Positions 17,540-26,845 of a stretch of DNA of 64,000 bases are shown here, piece after piece (position 1 is the first letter of the stretch; every line of letters begins with the position of its first letter). The position numbers were made by a program, and so were the translations under genes. Source of the DNA: Nitratireductor pacificus pht-3B (GTDB taxonomy: Bacteria > Pseudomonadota > Alphaproteobacteria > Rhizobiales > Rhizobiaceae); NCBI RefSeq assembly GCF_000300335.1, contig NZ_AMRM01000011.1, positions 84,892 through 148,891 of the forward strand. Reading direction: 5' to 3'. Under the pieces are notes generated by a model, which did no database searches, was not told the origin of the DNA, and saw only the letters and a program-made list of their open reading frames with translations.

Positions 17540-19138
17540 TCAGACGGTGACGTCGAAGCTCAGCGGCTTGGCAGACAGGATGGTCGTGTTGGAGCGGAGC
17601 TCCTGCAGGACATCCGTCGGGAAGGGCGCGTCGAGATAGAGAAGGGCGATGGCATCGCCGCCCGGCCGGTTGCGGCCGAGCTGGAAGTTGGCGATGTTGA
17701 CCTCGTGCTTGGCGCAGATGCTGCCCAGCAGGCCGATGATGCCGGGGACGTCGTAATTGGTGGTGTAGAGCATGTGCTCGCCCACCTCGGCGTCCAGGTT
17801 GATGCCCTTGATCTGGATGAAGCGCGGCTTGCCGTCGGAGAAGCAGGTGCCGGCGATGGTCCGCGTCTTGGCCGATGTCTTCACCGTCAGCTTGATGTAG
17901 CCGTCGAAGACGCCGGACTTGTCGCGCTTGACCTCCGACAGGATGATGCCGCGCTCCTTGGCCATGATCGGCGCCGAGACCATGTTGACGTCAGAGACCT
18001 GCGGGCGGATCAGCCCGGCCAGTGCCGCGCTGATCAGCGCCCGGCGGTTCATGTCGGCGGTGGCACCGTCGAACAGGACTTCCACCTCCTCGATCGGCTC
18101 GTCCGTCACCTGGCCGACGAAGGCGCCGAGCACTTCCGCAAGCTTGATGAACGGCTTGAGACGCGGCGCTTCCTCGGCGGTGATCGAGGGCATGTTGATC
18201 GCGTTGCTGACCGCGCCCTTGACCAGGTAGTCGGACATCTGCTCGGCGATCTGCAGCGCGACGTTCTCCTGCGCCTCCGTGGTCGAGGCGCCGAGATGCG
18301 GCGTGCAGACCACGTTCGGCATGTTGAACAGCGGGTTCTCGGTCGCCGGCTCGGTTTCGAACACGTCGATGCCGGCGCCGGCCACCTTGCCCGACTTCAG
18401 GCCCTCCACGAGGTCCGCCTCGACGATCAGGCCGCCACGGGCGCAGTTGACGATGCGCACGCCGGGCTTCATGCGGGCGATGGCGTCCTTGTTGATGACG
18501 CCGCGTGTCTTGTCGGTCAGCGGCGTGTGCAGGGTGATGAAATCGGCGCGGGCGAGCAGCTCGTCCAGGTCCACCTTCTCGACGCCGAGTTCCGAGGCGC
18601 GCTCCGCCGACAGGAAGGGATCGAAGGCGACCACATGCATCCTGAGGCCGATGGCGCGCATGGCGACGACGGAGCCGATGTTGCCGCAGCCGATCACACC
18701 CAGCGTCTTGCCGGTGATCTCGACGCCCATGAATCGGTTCTTCTCCCATTTGCCGGCATGGGTCGAGGCATTCGCCTCGGGCAGTTGCCTTGCGACGGCA
18801 AACAGCATGGCGATGGCGTGTTCGGCGGTGGTGATCGAATTGCCGAACGGCGTGTTCATGACGATGATGCCGCGCCGCGAGGCGGCCGGGATATCGACAT
18901 TGTCGACGCCGATGCCGGCGCGGCCGATCACCTTCAGATTGGTGGCGGCGGCGATCAGCTTCTCGGTGGCCTTGGTGGCGGAGCGGATCGCCAGGCCGTC
19001 ATACTGGTCGATGACGGAAAGGAGCTTTTCCTTGTCCTTGCCGAGATCGGGCAGATAGTCGACCTCGACGCCGCGCTCCTTGAAGATTTCGACGGCGGTG
19101 GGCGACAGTTTGTCGGATACGAGTACGCGGGGAGCCAT
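17540..19138 (-). CDS. serA: D-3-phosphoglycerate dehydrogenase
   Basis: 532 residues, the length of the long SerA class with intervening and ACT domains. It oxidises 3-phosphoglycerate to 3-phosphohydroxypyruvate with NAD+, the first step of serine synthesis. Visible: nucleotide-binding GVIGCGNIGS (residues ~146-155), the D-isomer dehydrogenase signatures including NCARGGLIVEADL and the catalytic His in TPHLGAST; the ACT domain begins near GVNLDAEV-like GINLDAEVG at ~455 and is the usual serine-binding regulatory domain. It lies 71 bases downstream of serC on the same strand, so the two probably form a serC-serA operon. Confidence 0.97.
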   Translation of the reverse strand: MAPRVLVSDKLSPTAVEIFKERGVEVDYLPDLGKDKEKLLSVIDQYDGLAIRSATKATEKLIAAATNLKVIGRAGIGVDNVDIPAASRRGIIVMNTPFGNSITTAEHAIAMLFAVARQLPEANASTHAGKWEKNRFMGVEITGKTLGVIGCGNIGSVVAMRAIGLRMHVVAFDPFLSAERASELGVEKVDLDELLARADFITLHTPLTDKTRGVINKDAIARMKPGVRIVNCARGGLIVEADLVEGLKSGKVAGAGIDVFETEPATENPLFNMPNVVCTPHLGASTTEAQENVALQIAEQMSDYLVKGAVSNAINMPSITAEEAPRLKPFIKLAEVLGAFVGQVTDEPIEEVEVLFDGATADMNRRALISAALAGLIRPQVSDVNMVSAPIMAKERGIILSEVKRDKSGVFDGYIKLTVKTSAKTRTIAGTCFSDGKPRFIQIKGINLDAEVGEHMLYTTNYDVPGIIGLLGSICAKHEVNIANFQLGRNRPGGDAIALLYLDAPFPTDVLQELRSNTTILSAKPLSFDVTV

Positions 19139-19209
19139 GATGGCCTCCTATGATCGGTATGGAAGAGAGTGGCGGCTCCGGCTGGCGGAGCCGCGGGATA
19201 TGAGCCGGA

Positions 19210-20385
19210 TCAGGCGGCAGCCTTGAGTGCTGACTTCTGCGTCCGGAACGCCCAGTCGAGCCACGGCATCAGGGCCTCGAGATCCGACGCCTCGACGGTC
19301 GCGCCTGCCCAGATGCGCAGTCCGGGGGGTGCGTCGCGATAGTGGCCGATGTCGTTGGCGACGCCCTGCTTCGCGAGCAGGGAGACGACGCCCTTGGCGA
19401 AGGCCGCTTGGCCGGAGGCATCCAGCGCGGCGATCTCGGGATCGACGATGGACAGGCAGACCGAGGTGTTGGAGCGCGTCTCCGGCACTTCCGCCAGATG
19501 CGCGAGCCAGGCGCTCTCGCCGACAAAACGGTCGATGACCGCGAAGTTGGCGTCGGCGCGGGCGATCAGCCCGTCCAGTCCGCCGACGGACTGCGCCCAT
19601 TCGAGCGCGTCGATATAGTCCTCGACGCAGAGCATGGAAGGCGTGTTGATCGTCTCGCCCTTGAAGATGCCCTCGATCAGCTTGCCGCCCTTCGTCATGC
19701 GGAAGATCTTCGGCAGGGGCCAGGCAGGGCTGTAGCTCTCGAGGCGCTCCACCGCGCGCGGCGAGAGAATGATCATGCCGTGCGCGGCCTCGCCGCCCAG
19801 CACCTTCTGCCAGGAGAAGGTGACGACATCGAGCTTGTCGAAGGCGAGCCTCTGGGCAAAAGCGGCCGAGGTGGCGTCGCAGATGGTCAGGCCGCCACGG
19901 TCGGCGGGGATGAAGTCGCCGTTCGGGACGCGCACGCCGGATGTCGTGCCGTTCCAGGTGAAGACCACGTCGCGGTCGAAATCGATCTGGCCGAGATCGG
20001 GCAGTTCGCCGTAGCCGGCCTCGATGCGGCGCACATCGGGAAGCTTCAGCTGCTTGACCACGTCGGTGACCCAGCCGGAACCGAAGGATTCCCAGGCGAC
20101 CATGTCGACGCCGCGCGTGCCGAGCAGCGACCAGAGCGCCATTTCCACGGCGCCGGTGTCGGAGGCGGGCACGATGCCGATGCGGTAGCCCGCCGGCACT
20201 TCAAGGATTTCGCGGGTGAGATCGATGGCCCGGGCGAGCTTTTCCTTGCCGATGGCCGCGCGATGCGAGCGGCCGAGAGCGGCGTCGGCGAGCGCTTCGA
20301 GCGACCAGCCGGGACGTTTGGTGCAGGGACCGGATGAAAAATGGGGATTGGCCGGACGGAGGTCCGGCGTGGGGAGTGTGCTCAT
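19210..20385 (-). CDS. serC: Phosphoserine aminotransferase
   Basis: 391 residues, class V PLP aminotransferase of the alphaproteobacterial/methanogen-type SerC. It converts 3-phosphohydroxypyruvate plus glutamate to phosphoserine, the second step of serine synthesis. The PLP-binding Lys is in [16 protein letters not shown]; the N-terminal [15 protein letters not shown] is typical of this subgroup. The start ATG follows AGGATAGGAAC. It heads the serC-serA operon, divergent from purA, and its leader may be a regulatory RNA (see separate entry). Confidence 0.96.
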   Translation of the reverse strand: MSTLPTPDLRPANPHFSSGPCTKRPGWSLEALADAALGRSHRAAIGKEKLARAIDLTREILEVPAGYRIGIVPASDTGAVEMALWSLLGTRGVDMVAWESFGSGWVTDVVKQLKLPDVRRIEAGYGELPDLGQIDFDRDVVFTWNGTTSGVRVPNGDFIPADRGGLTICDATSAAFAQRLAFDKLDVVTFSWQKVLGGEAAHGMIILSPRAVERLESYSPAWPLPKIFRMTKGGKLIEGIFKGETINTPSMLCVEDYIDALEWAQSVGGLDGLIARADANFAVIDRFVGESAWLAHLAEVPETRSNTSVCLSIVDPEIAALDASGQAAFAKGVVSLLAKQGVANDIGHYRDAPPGLRIWAGATVEASDLEALMPWLDWAFRTQKSALKAAA

Positions 20386-20460
20386 GATGTTCCTATCCTC
20401 TCAGATAGCACGCCCCTCGGTGGGGAGGGGTGGCCCACGGACGGCGTTACGCCTTCCCGG
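20386..20460 (-). promoter_or_regulatory. serC leader, candidate serC-type cis-regulatory RNA
   Basis: Read toward serC, the leader can fold a small GGCG-TAA-CGCC hairpin (20443-20453) and then a stem of six G-C pairs, CCCCTC/GAGGGG (20413-20418 with 20425-20430), just ahead of the ribosome binding site. A conserved hairpin motif upstream of serC in Alphaproteobacteria has been described by comparative genomics. Position and form fit, but I have not aligned it to that model. Confidence 0.45.
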
Positions 20461-20621
20461 CTCCGGCGTCAAGTGCGGTGTCGCGATGTGGCGGGCGGTT
20501 TTCGCCATGACGCGGCGTCCGTATGGTTCCCACGCGGCGTTTGAGTCTCTATAGAGGCAATCGTTTTCTCAATCATCCGGACGGGGGCTCCCGCCGGGGC
20601 GCACGCCGGAAGGAAATTTTC

Positions 20622-21920
<1,299 letters not shown>

Positions 21921-21993
21921 TTTCGCGGGCTGGAAGGCATGCGTGTCCGCGCTGCGGGCACGCGTTCAAGAAGTAGGACAGGTTTGACAAGGC

Positions 21994-23520
21994 ATGGCGG
22001 ATTTTTCTGCGGTTCTGAAGAAAACGATCGACGCATTGGCGGAGAACACGCCGGCGGCGCGCGAGAAAATCTATCAGAAGGCCCGGACGACGATCGAAGC
22101 CAAGCTGGCCGCGATCACGCCGCCACCGGCGGCCGCGGTTGTCGAACGCCAGCGCAAGCTCCTCGAAGACGCCATCGCCTCGGTCGAGGCGGAACATGCC
22201 GAGCCGGAGCCCGAGGAGACATTCGACGGGGATGAGCTGGACCGTGTCTTCGCCGAGCTTGATCCGGACCCGGCCCCCGAACCCCTGAAACCGGCCGCTC
22301 CCCTTGCGCCGCCGGCGATGTCGGCACCCGCGGCGAAAGCGACACCTGCAGGCGTGGCGCCCGCTCCCGGAACGCCGATGTCCGACGAGAAGGCCTCCAC
22401 CGCCGGGACCATGTCCCGGCCCGAAGACGGCGATGCGGATGCGCGGGACGAGATGATTGTCGGTCCGGAAGCGGAGGCCGCCGCGCCGCTGGCGGGTTCG
22501 CCGCGCGCCAGACGCAAGGGGCCGTCCGGCCTCACGGTCGGGATTGTCCTGCTCGTCCTGGCGGCGGTGGCCGCCGGGGCATGGTTCTACCGCGACGACA
22601 TTTCCCGGATGGCGAATCTCGAGAGCCAGCCGCAGGCCGGCCAAACCCCGGTGGCGGGGGACGCTCAGGACGACACGCTGGCGGAAATCGCGACCGACAC
22701 CGAGCCGACACAGAATGCCACGGACGGTAACGAGGCCGGCAGAGAGCCGGTGGCCCAGCGGCCGGCCAAGTTCACCCAGCGGCTGATGCCCAACGGACAG
22801 GAAATCGACGAAGGTCCGGCCGACGGAGAGCCCGGGCTCGGCGAGGGAACTTCTGTCGCCCAGGCAACCGTGCCCGGTTCCAGCGATCCCGCCGCCGGCG
22901 CGGCGACGCCGCCCGCCAATGCGGGTTCGAACGGCACCGCGGCAAGCGCCCAGCAGGAGACCCTGCCTGTCGGCCAGAAGGCGATCTTCTACGAGGAGCG
23001 GACCAGCAGTTCCGACGGCTCGGCCGATCCGGGCGCTGTGGTCTGGTCGGTCGTGCAGGAATCCCCGGGCAACGACCTGCCGCCCGAACCGGCCATCCGC
23101 GCCGAGGCGACCATCCCGGCGAAGGGCCTGCAGCTGAAGATGACCATTCGGCGCAATGCCGACGAGTCGCTGCCGGCAAGCCATATCGTCGAAATCATCT
23201 TCCTGACGCCGTCCGATTTCGAGGGCGGCGGCGTCGACAATGTGCTGCGCATATCGATGAAGCGCTCGGAGCAGGATACGGGCAGCCCGCTGCTCGGCAT
23301 TCCGGCGCGGATCGCCGATGGCTACTTCCTGGTCGCGCTGAGCGACAGCAGGGCGGACATCGAGACGAACACATTGCTGCTGCGGCGCCAGAGCTGGATC
23401 GACATACCCGTCGTCTACAAGTCCGGCCGGCGCGCGCTGATCACGATCGAGCGTGGCATTCCCGGCGACAAGATCTTCACCGACGTGCTGAACGCCTGGC
23501 AGAACGCCACCAGCGGCTGA
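21994..23520 (+). CDS. Conserved hypothetical protein with central transmembrane segment
   Basis: 508 residues. The N-terminal ~170 residues are acidic and Pro/Ala-rich and start with a helical segment (DFSAVLKKTIDALAENT). One membrane helix follows (GLTVGIVLLVLAAVAAGAWF, near residues 176-196), then a low-complexity linker, then a C-terminal domain of about 200 residues beginning near QKAIFYEER. The layout suggests a cytoplasmic N-terminus and a periplasmic C-terminal domain. I recall such proteins downstream of purA in Rhizobiales but know no function. Confidence 0.75.
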   Translation: MADFSAVLKKTIDALAENTPAAREKIYQKARTTIEAKLAAITPPPAAAVVERQRKLLEDAIASVEAEHAEPEPEETFDGDELDRVFAELDPDPAPEPLKPAAPLAPPAMSAPAAKATPAGVAPAPGTPMSDEKASTAGTMSRPEDGDADARDEMIVGPEAEAAAPLAGSPRARRKGPSGLTVGIVLLVLAAVAAGAWFYRDDISRMANLESQPQAGQTPVAGDAQDDTLAEIATDTEPTQNATDGNEAGREPVAQRPAKFTQRLMPNGQEIDEGPADGEPGLGEGTSVAQATVPGSSDPAAGAATPPANAGSNGTAASAQQETLPVGQKAIFYEERTSSSDGSADPGAVVWSVVQESPGNDLPPEPAIRAEATIPAKGLQLKMTIRRNADESLPASHIVEIIFLTPSDFEGGGVDNVLRISMKRSEQDTGSPLLGIPARIADGYFLVALSDSRADIETNTLLLRRQSWIDIPVVYKSGRRALITIERGIPGDKIFTDVLNAWQNATSG

Positions 23521-23540
23521 CGGCGCAGCGCGTCAGACAC

Positions 23541-23579
23541 AAAAAACCGGCGGAAGGGATCCCTTCCGCCGGTTTTTTT
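23541..23579. terminator. Bidirectional rho-independent terminator
   Basis: An 18-base perfect inverted repeat (AAAAAACCGGCGGAAGGG at 23541-23558 with its complement at 23561-23578). The A-run and T-run at its ends let it serve both the plus-strand gene ending at 23520 and rpoH on the minus strand. Confidence 0.92.
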
Positions 23580-23607
23580 GTCGGGTCGCGCGTGCCGACG
23601 CTCCGGG

Positions 23608-24531
23608 TCAGGCGCCTGCCTGGCGGTGCGCTTCGGCGGCCAGTTCGCGGGCGGCGACCGCCTGCTCGCGGGCCGAGTTCTGGACCGCTTCCTGAACCTT
23701 CTCGAAGGCGCGCACCTCGATCTGGCGCACACGCTCGCGGCTGATGTCGAACTCGCTCGAAAGCTCTTCCAGCGTCAGAGGGTCTTCCGAAAGGCGGCGT
23801 GCCTGGAAGATGCGCTTCTCGCGGTCGTTAAGCACCGTCATGGCGTCGCCGAGCATGCGCCGACGGGTCTCCAGCTCGTCCTGTTCGACCAGGATGTCTT
23901 CCTGGCTTTCGCTCTGGTCGACCAGCCAGTCCTGCCACTCGCCGGATTCGCCTTCGGTGGCGCGGATCGGGGCGTTCAGCGAGGCGTCGCCGGAGAGGCG
24001 GCGGTTCATCGAGACGACCTCCTCCTCGCTGACGTTGAGCCGCGTCGCGATCTCTGCCACCTGATCGGGCTTCAGATCGCCATCGTCGAGCGCCTGGATC
24101 TTGCTCTTGACCTTGCGCAGGTTGAAGAACAGGCGCTTCTGATTGGCGGTCGTGCCCATCTTCACCAGGCTCCACGAGCGCAGGATGTATTCCTGGATCG
24201 AGGCCTTGATCCACCACATGGCATAGGTGGCGAGGCGGAAGCCGCGCTCCGGCTCAAATTTCTTGACCGCCTGCATGAGGCCGACATTGCCTTCGGAGAT
24301 CACCTCACCGATCGGCAGCCCGTAGCCGCGATAGCCCATGGCGATCTTCGCCACGAGGCGCAGATGGCTGGTCACCAGCCGGTGGGCGGCCTGCGTGTCG
24401 TCATGCTCCGAATAGCGCTTCGCGAGCATGTACTCCTCTTCGGGCTGCAGCATCGGGAAGCGGCGGATTTCCTCCAGATAGCGGGTCAGGCCGCCTTCGC
24501 CCGAGGCGATGCTGGGTAATGTTTGGGCCAT
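23608..24531 (-). CDS. rpoH: Heat-shock sigma factor sigma-32
   Basis: 307 residues from the ATG at 24531, which follows AAGGAGGG; the frame continues upstream without a better signal. Sigma-70 family group 3: region 2 includes GNVGLMQAVKKFEPERGFRL and ATYAMWWIKASIQEYI, and the RpoH box is present as QKRLFFNLRKVKSKI. Region 4 has ISRERVRQIE. It directs RNA polymerase to heat-shock promoters. It lies 197 bases downstream of rluD on the same strand and so probably has its own promoter. Many Rhizobiales carry two rpoH genes; which one this is cannot be told here. Confidence 0.96.
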   Translation of the reverse strand: MAQTLPSIASGEGGLTRYLEEIRRFPMLQPEEEYMLAKRYSEHDDTQAAHRLVTSHLRLVAKIAMGYRGYGLPIGEVISEGNVGLMQAVKKFEPERGFRLATYAMWWIKASIQEYILRSWSLVKMGTTANQKRLFFNLRKVKSKIQALDDGDLKPDQVAEIATRLNVSEEEVVSMNRRLSGDASLNAPIRATEGESGEWQDWLVDQSESQEDILVEQDELETRRRMLGDAMTVLNDREKRIFQARRLSEDPLTLEELSSEFDISRERVRQIEVRAFEKVQEAVQNSAREQAVAARELAAEAHRQAGA

Positions 24532-24728
24532 GAAGCACCCTCCTTTGCCGGATATGCCCTCATGCGGGGACGCCCTGGGAAGTGGCGTTTGCACAGGTGA
24601 GAGACAGCGCGGCCGTATTATGACGCACCGCACCATATCCCATATAGGAACTTTTTCCGACCGTTAAAGCTTCAGTCTGGTGTCAACATTGTGTCACCAG
24701 GCTGTGAACGATATTACTGTACCGATTA

Positions 24729-25778
24729 TTACAAAATATTCAGCGCCTCTGTCAATGCCGTCATGTCGGGCGGGGGCGGAGCCTCAAAACGCATCGGCTC
24801 GCCGGTGACCGGATGGCGGAACGCCAGAAGGCGCGCGTGCAGAGCCTGGCGGCCAAAAGCGGCCACTATGGGGCGGACCGCATCGGGTAGGCGGTTGACC
24901 TTGGTGCGGAAGGCGCGGCCATAATCGAGATCGCCGATCAGCGGATGGCCGATATGCGCCATGTGCACGCGGATCTGATGCGTGCGGCCCGTTTCCAGCC
25001 GACATTCGATCAGCGCGGCGAGTGCGCCGCCCTTGCCGTCGGAGCCATAGCGCTTCTGCACCTGGTAATGCGTCACGGCATGTCGGGCATCGGCGCGGCC
25101 TTCCGGAACCACTGCGCGCAGGGTGCGGCTGCGCGGATCGCGGCCGAGCGGAGCGTCGACGGTGCCTGCCCAGCGGTCGGGCGCGTCCCAGACCAGCGCG
25201 CTGTAAGCGCGTTCCAGGTCACCACTGCGGCCGTGATCGGCGAACGCCTCCGACAGCGCGCGGTGCGCCTGGTCGGTCTTGGCCGCCACCATGACGCCGC
25301 TCGTATCGCGGTCGAGCCGGTGGACGATCCCCGGGCGGCGCACGCCGCCAATGCCCGCCAGCGTGTCGCCGCAGTGATACAGGAGCGCGTTGACAAGGGT
25401 CCCGGACCAATTGCCGGGGGCGGGATGGACGACGAGCCCGGCCGGCTTGTTGACGACGATCAGCGCATCGTCTTCGCAGAGAATCTCGAGCGGCAGGTTT
25501 TCCGGCAGGGGTTCGGCGGGCTCGGCCTCCGGCACGACCAATGCGTATTGCTCGCCGGCCGCCACGCGGTGCTTCGGTTCGGTGACGGGAGAGCCGGCGC
25601 GGGTGACGGCGCCGGCGCGGATGAGCGCCTGCAGGCGGCTGCGCGAGACGGCATCGCCCAGCTGCCCGGAGAGCCACAGGTCGAGGCGCGTCCCCTGGGC
25701 GTCCGTCCCGACGATCAGTTCTTTCGCGGCTTCCTCGTCTTCCAATCGGTCCAGGTCTTCGCTATCAGGGTCGCCCAT
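24729..25778 (-). CDS. rluD: 23S rRNA pseudouridine synthase (RluA/RluD family)
   Basis: 349 residues. An N-terminal S4-like RNA-binding domain (residues ~28-85) precedes the catalytic domain with HRLDRDTSGVMV, whose Asp is the nucleophile of all pseudouridine synthases, and the later GRTHQIRVH motif. RluD modifies uridines of 23S rRNA helix 69. Assignment to RluD rather than RluC rests on length, the S4 domain and the usual position near rpoH in alphaproteobacteria. Confidence 0.88.
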   Translation of the reverse strand: MGDPDSEDLDRLEDEEAAKELIVGTDAQGTRLDLWLSGQLGDAVSRSRLQALIRAGAVTRAGSPVTEPKHRVAAGEQYALVVPEAEPAEPLPENLPLEILCEDDALIVVNKPAGLVVHPAPGNWSGTLVNALLYHCGDTLAGIGGVRRPGIVHRLDRDTSGVMVAAKTDQAHRALSEAFADHGRSGDLERAYSALVWDAPDRWAGTVDAPLGRDPRSRTLRAVVPEGRADARHAVTHYQVQKRYGSDGKGGALAALIECRLETGRTHQIRVHMAHIGHPLIGDLDYGRAFRTKVNRLPDAVRPIVAAFGRQALHARLLAFRHPVTGEPMRFEAPPPPDMTALTEALNIL

Positions 25779-25806
25779 CAGGGTGCTTTCAAAAAAACGG
25801 TGATAT

Positions 25807-26178
25807 ATGGTCAGGCCGGTCGAGCAGGAAAACGATCAACAGGACACGCTGGATCCCGCCGCCGAGAAGGTGCGCCGCAAGCTTGTCCGCTTCATGGGCA
25901 TCAACCTGGCCATCTTGTTCGCCGCGGTTATGGCCGTGGTGCTGGCCTTTGTCTACAAGTCCGTTCAGCCGACACAGACCACCGAGGAGACGCTGCTCCT
26001 GCCCGGCGACGCGACGCATGCCGCGATCGCACTGCCACAGGGCGCGCGGATCGTCTCGCAGGCGCTCGACGGCATGCGCGTCTCGTTGCAATTGCGGCTG
26101 GCAGACGGGACCGAGGAGTTGCATGTCTACGACCTGCGCAGCGGCCAACTTCAGGCGCGCGCCACCCTCGGACAATAG
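25807..26178 (+). CDS. Small membrane protein of unknown function (DUF6476-like)
   Basis: 123 residues. An acidic N-terminus, one membrane helix (FMGINLAILFAAVMAVVLAF, ~29-50), then a C-terminal domain of about 70 residues that reads like a small periplasmic beta-domain. It is divergent from rluD across 28 bases, a conserved alphaproteobacterial pairing as far as I remember. The DUF label is from memory. Confidence 0.65.
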   Translation: MVRPVEQENDQQDTLDPAAEKVRRKLVRFMGINLAILFAAVMAVVLAFVYKSVQPTQTTEETLLLPGDATHAAIALPQGARIVSQALDGMRVSLQLRLADGTEELHVYDLRSGQLQARATLGQ

Positions 26179-26181
26179 ATC

Positions 26182-26589
26182 ATGGCGATGCGCCGCATTG
26201 CGCTGACCACGCTGGTCGTCCCCGATTACGACGAGGCGCTCATCTGGTACCGCGACAAGCTCGGCTTTCGCGTCGTCGAGGACCGGGAGCTCGGCGGCGG
26301 CAAGCGCTGGCTGGTCATGGCGCCCTCGGGGGACGAAACGTCCGGCGGGCTGCTTCTTGCGCGGGCGGACGGCGCGGCGCAGGCCGCCAGCATCGGCAAC
26401 CAGGCCGGCGGCCGCGTCTTCCTGTTCCTGCACACGGATGATTTCGACGGCGACCATCGTCGCATGCAGGCCGCGGGCGTCCGGTTCCTGGAGGAGCCGC
26501 GCCACGAAGACTATGGCACGGTCGCGGTGTTCTGCGACCTCTACGGCAATCGCTGGGACCTGCTTCAGCCGTTGTCGCATTTCGGCTAA
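26182..26589 (+). CDS. VOC/glyoxalase superfamily protein
   Basis: 135 residues, one vicinal-oxygen-chelate domain: opens with MAMRRIALTTLVVPDYDEAL, then the paired beta-alpha-beta-beta-beta repeats ending in VAVFCDLYGNRWDLLQP. Such proteins bind a metal and act on small molecules or as bleomycin-resistance-type binders; the substrate is unknown. It starts four bases after the preceding gene and is probably cotranscribed. Confidence 0.8.
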   Translation: MAMRRIALTTLVVPDYDEALIWYRDKLGFRVVEDRELGGGKRWLVMAPSGDETSGGLLLARADGAAQAASIGNQAGGRVFLFLHTDDFDGDHRRMQAAGVRFLEEPRHEDYGTVAVFCDLYGNRWDLLQPLSHFG

Positions 26590-26640
26590 ACGAGCTGTTG
26601 CAATTGCCGGCGAAGGCGATTATATCGCGGCTCTTGATGC

Positions 26641-26716
26641 GCTCCCATCGTCTAGCGGTCTAGGACGCCGCCCTCTCACGGCGGAAACAGGGGTTCGATT
26701 CCCCTTGGGAGTGCCA
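26641..26716 (+). tRNA. tRNA-Glu (anticodon CTC)
   Basis: 76 bases including encoded CCA. Acceptor arms GCTCCCA/TGGGAGT (first pair G-T wobble), D arm GTC...GAC, anticodon arm CCGCC-CTCTCAC-GGCGG giving CTC, and T arm AGGGG-TTCGATT-CCCCT. All four arms close. Confidence 0.95.
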
Positions 26717-26845
26717 TTCCTCTTCCCGGCAGGCACTGCGTTATCGATCTCGTCAACCGCGTTCTTCGCGTGGTTTGGTTAGCGGAACGTTAAGCCTTGG
26801 TCTGCACACTGCGCGCGCGACCCATGATGGCGGGAAAGGCTTGCG

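Noticed and set aside
17705..19153. A 482-codon plus-strand frame over serA
   Set aside because: Antisense shadow; the serA product is complete on the other strand.
24652..24675. GGAAC followed by CGTT upstream of rpoH
   Set aside because: The spacer is only about ten bases and the orientation points away from rpoH.
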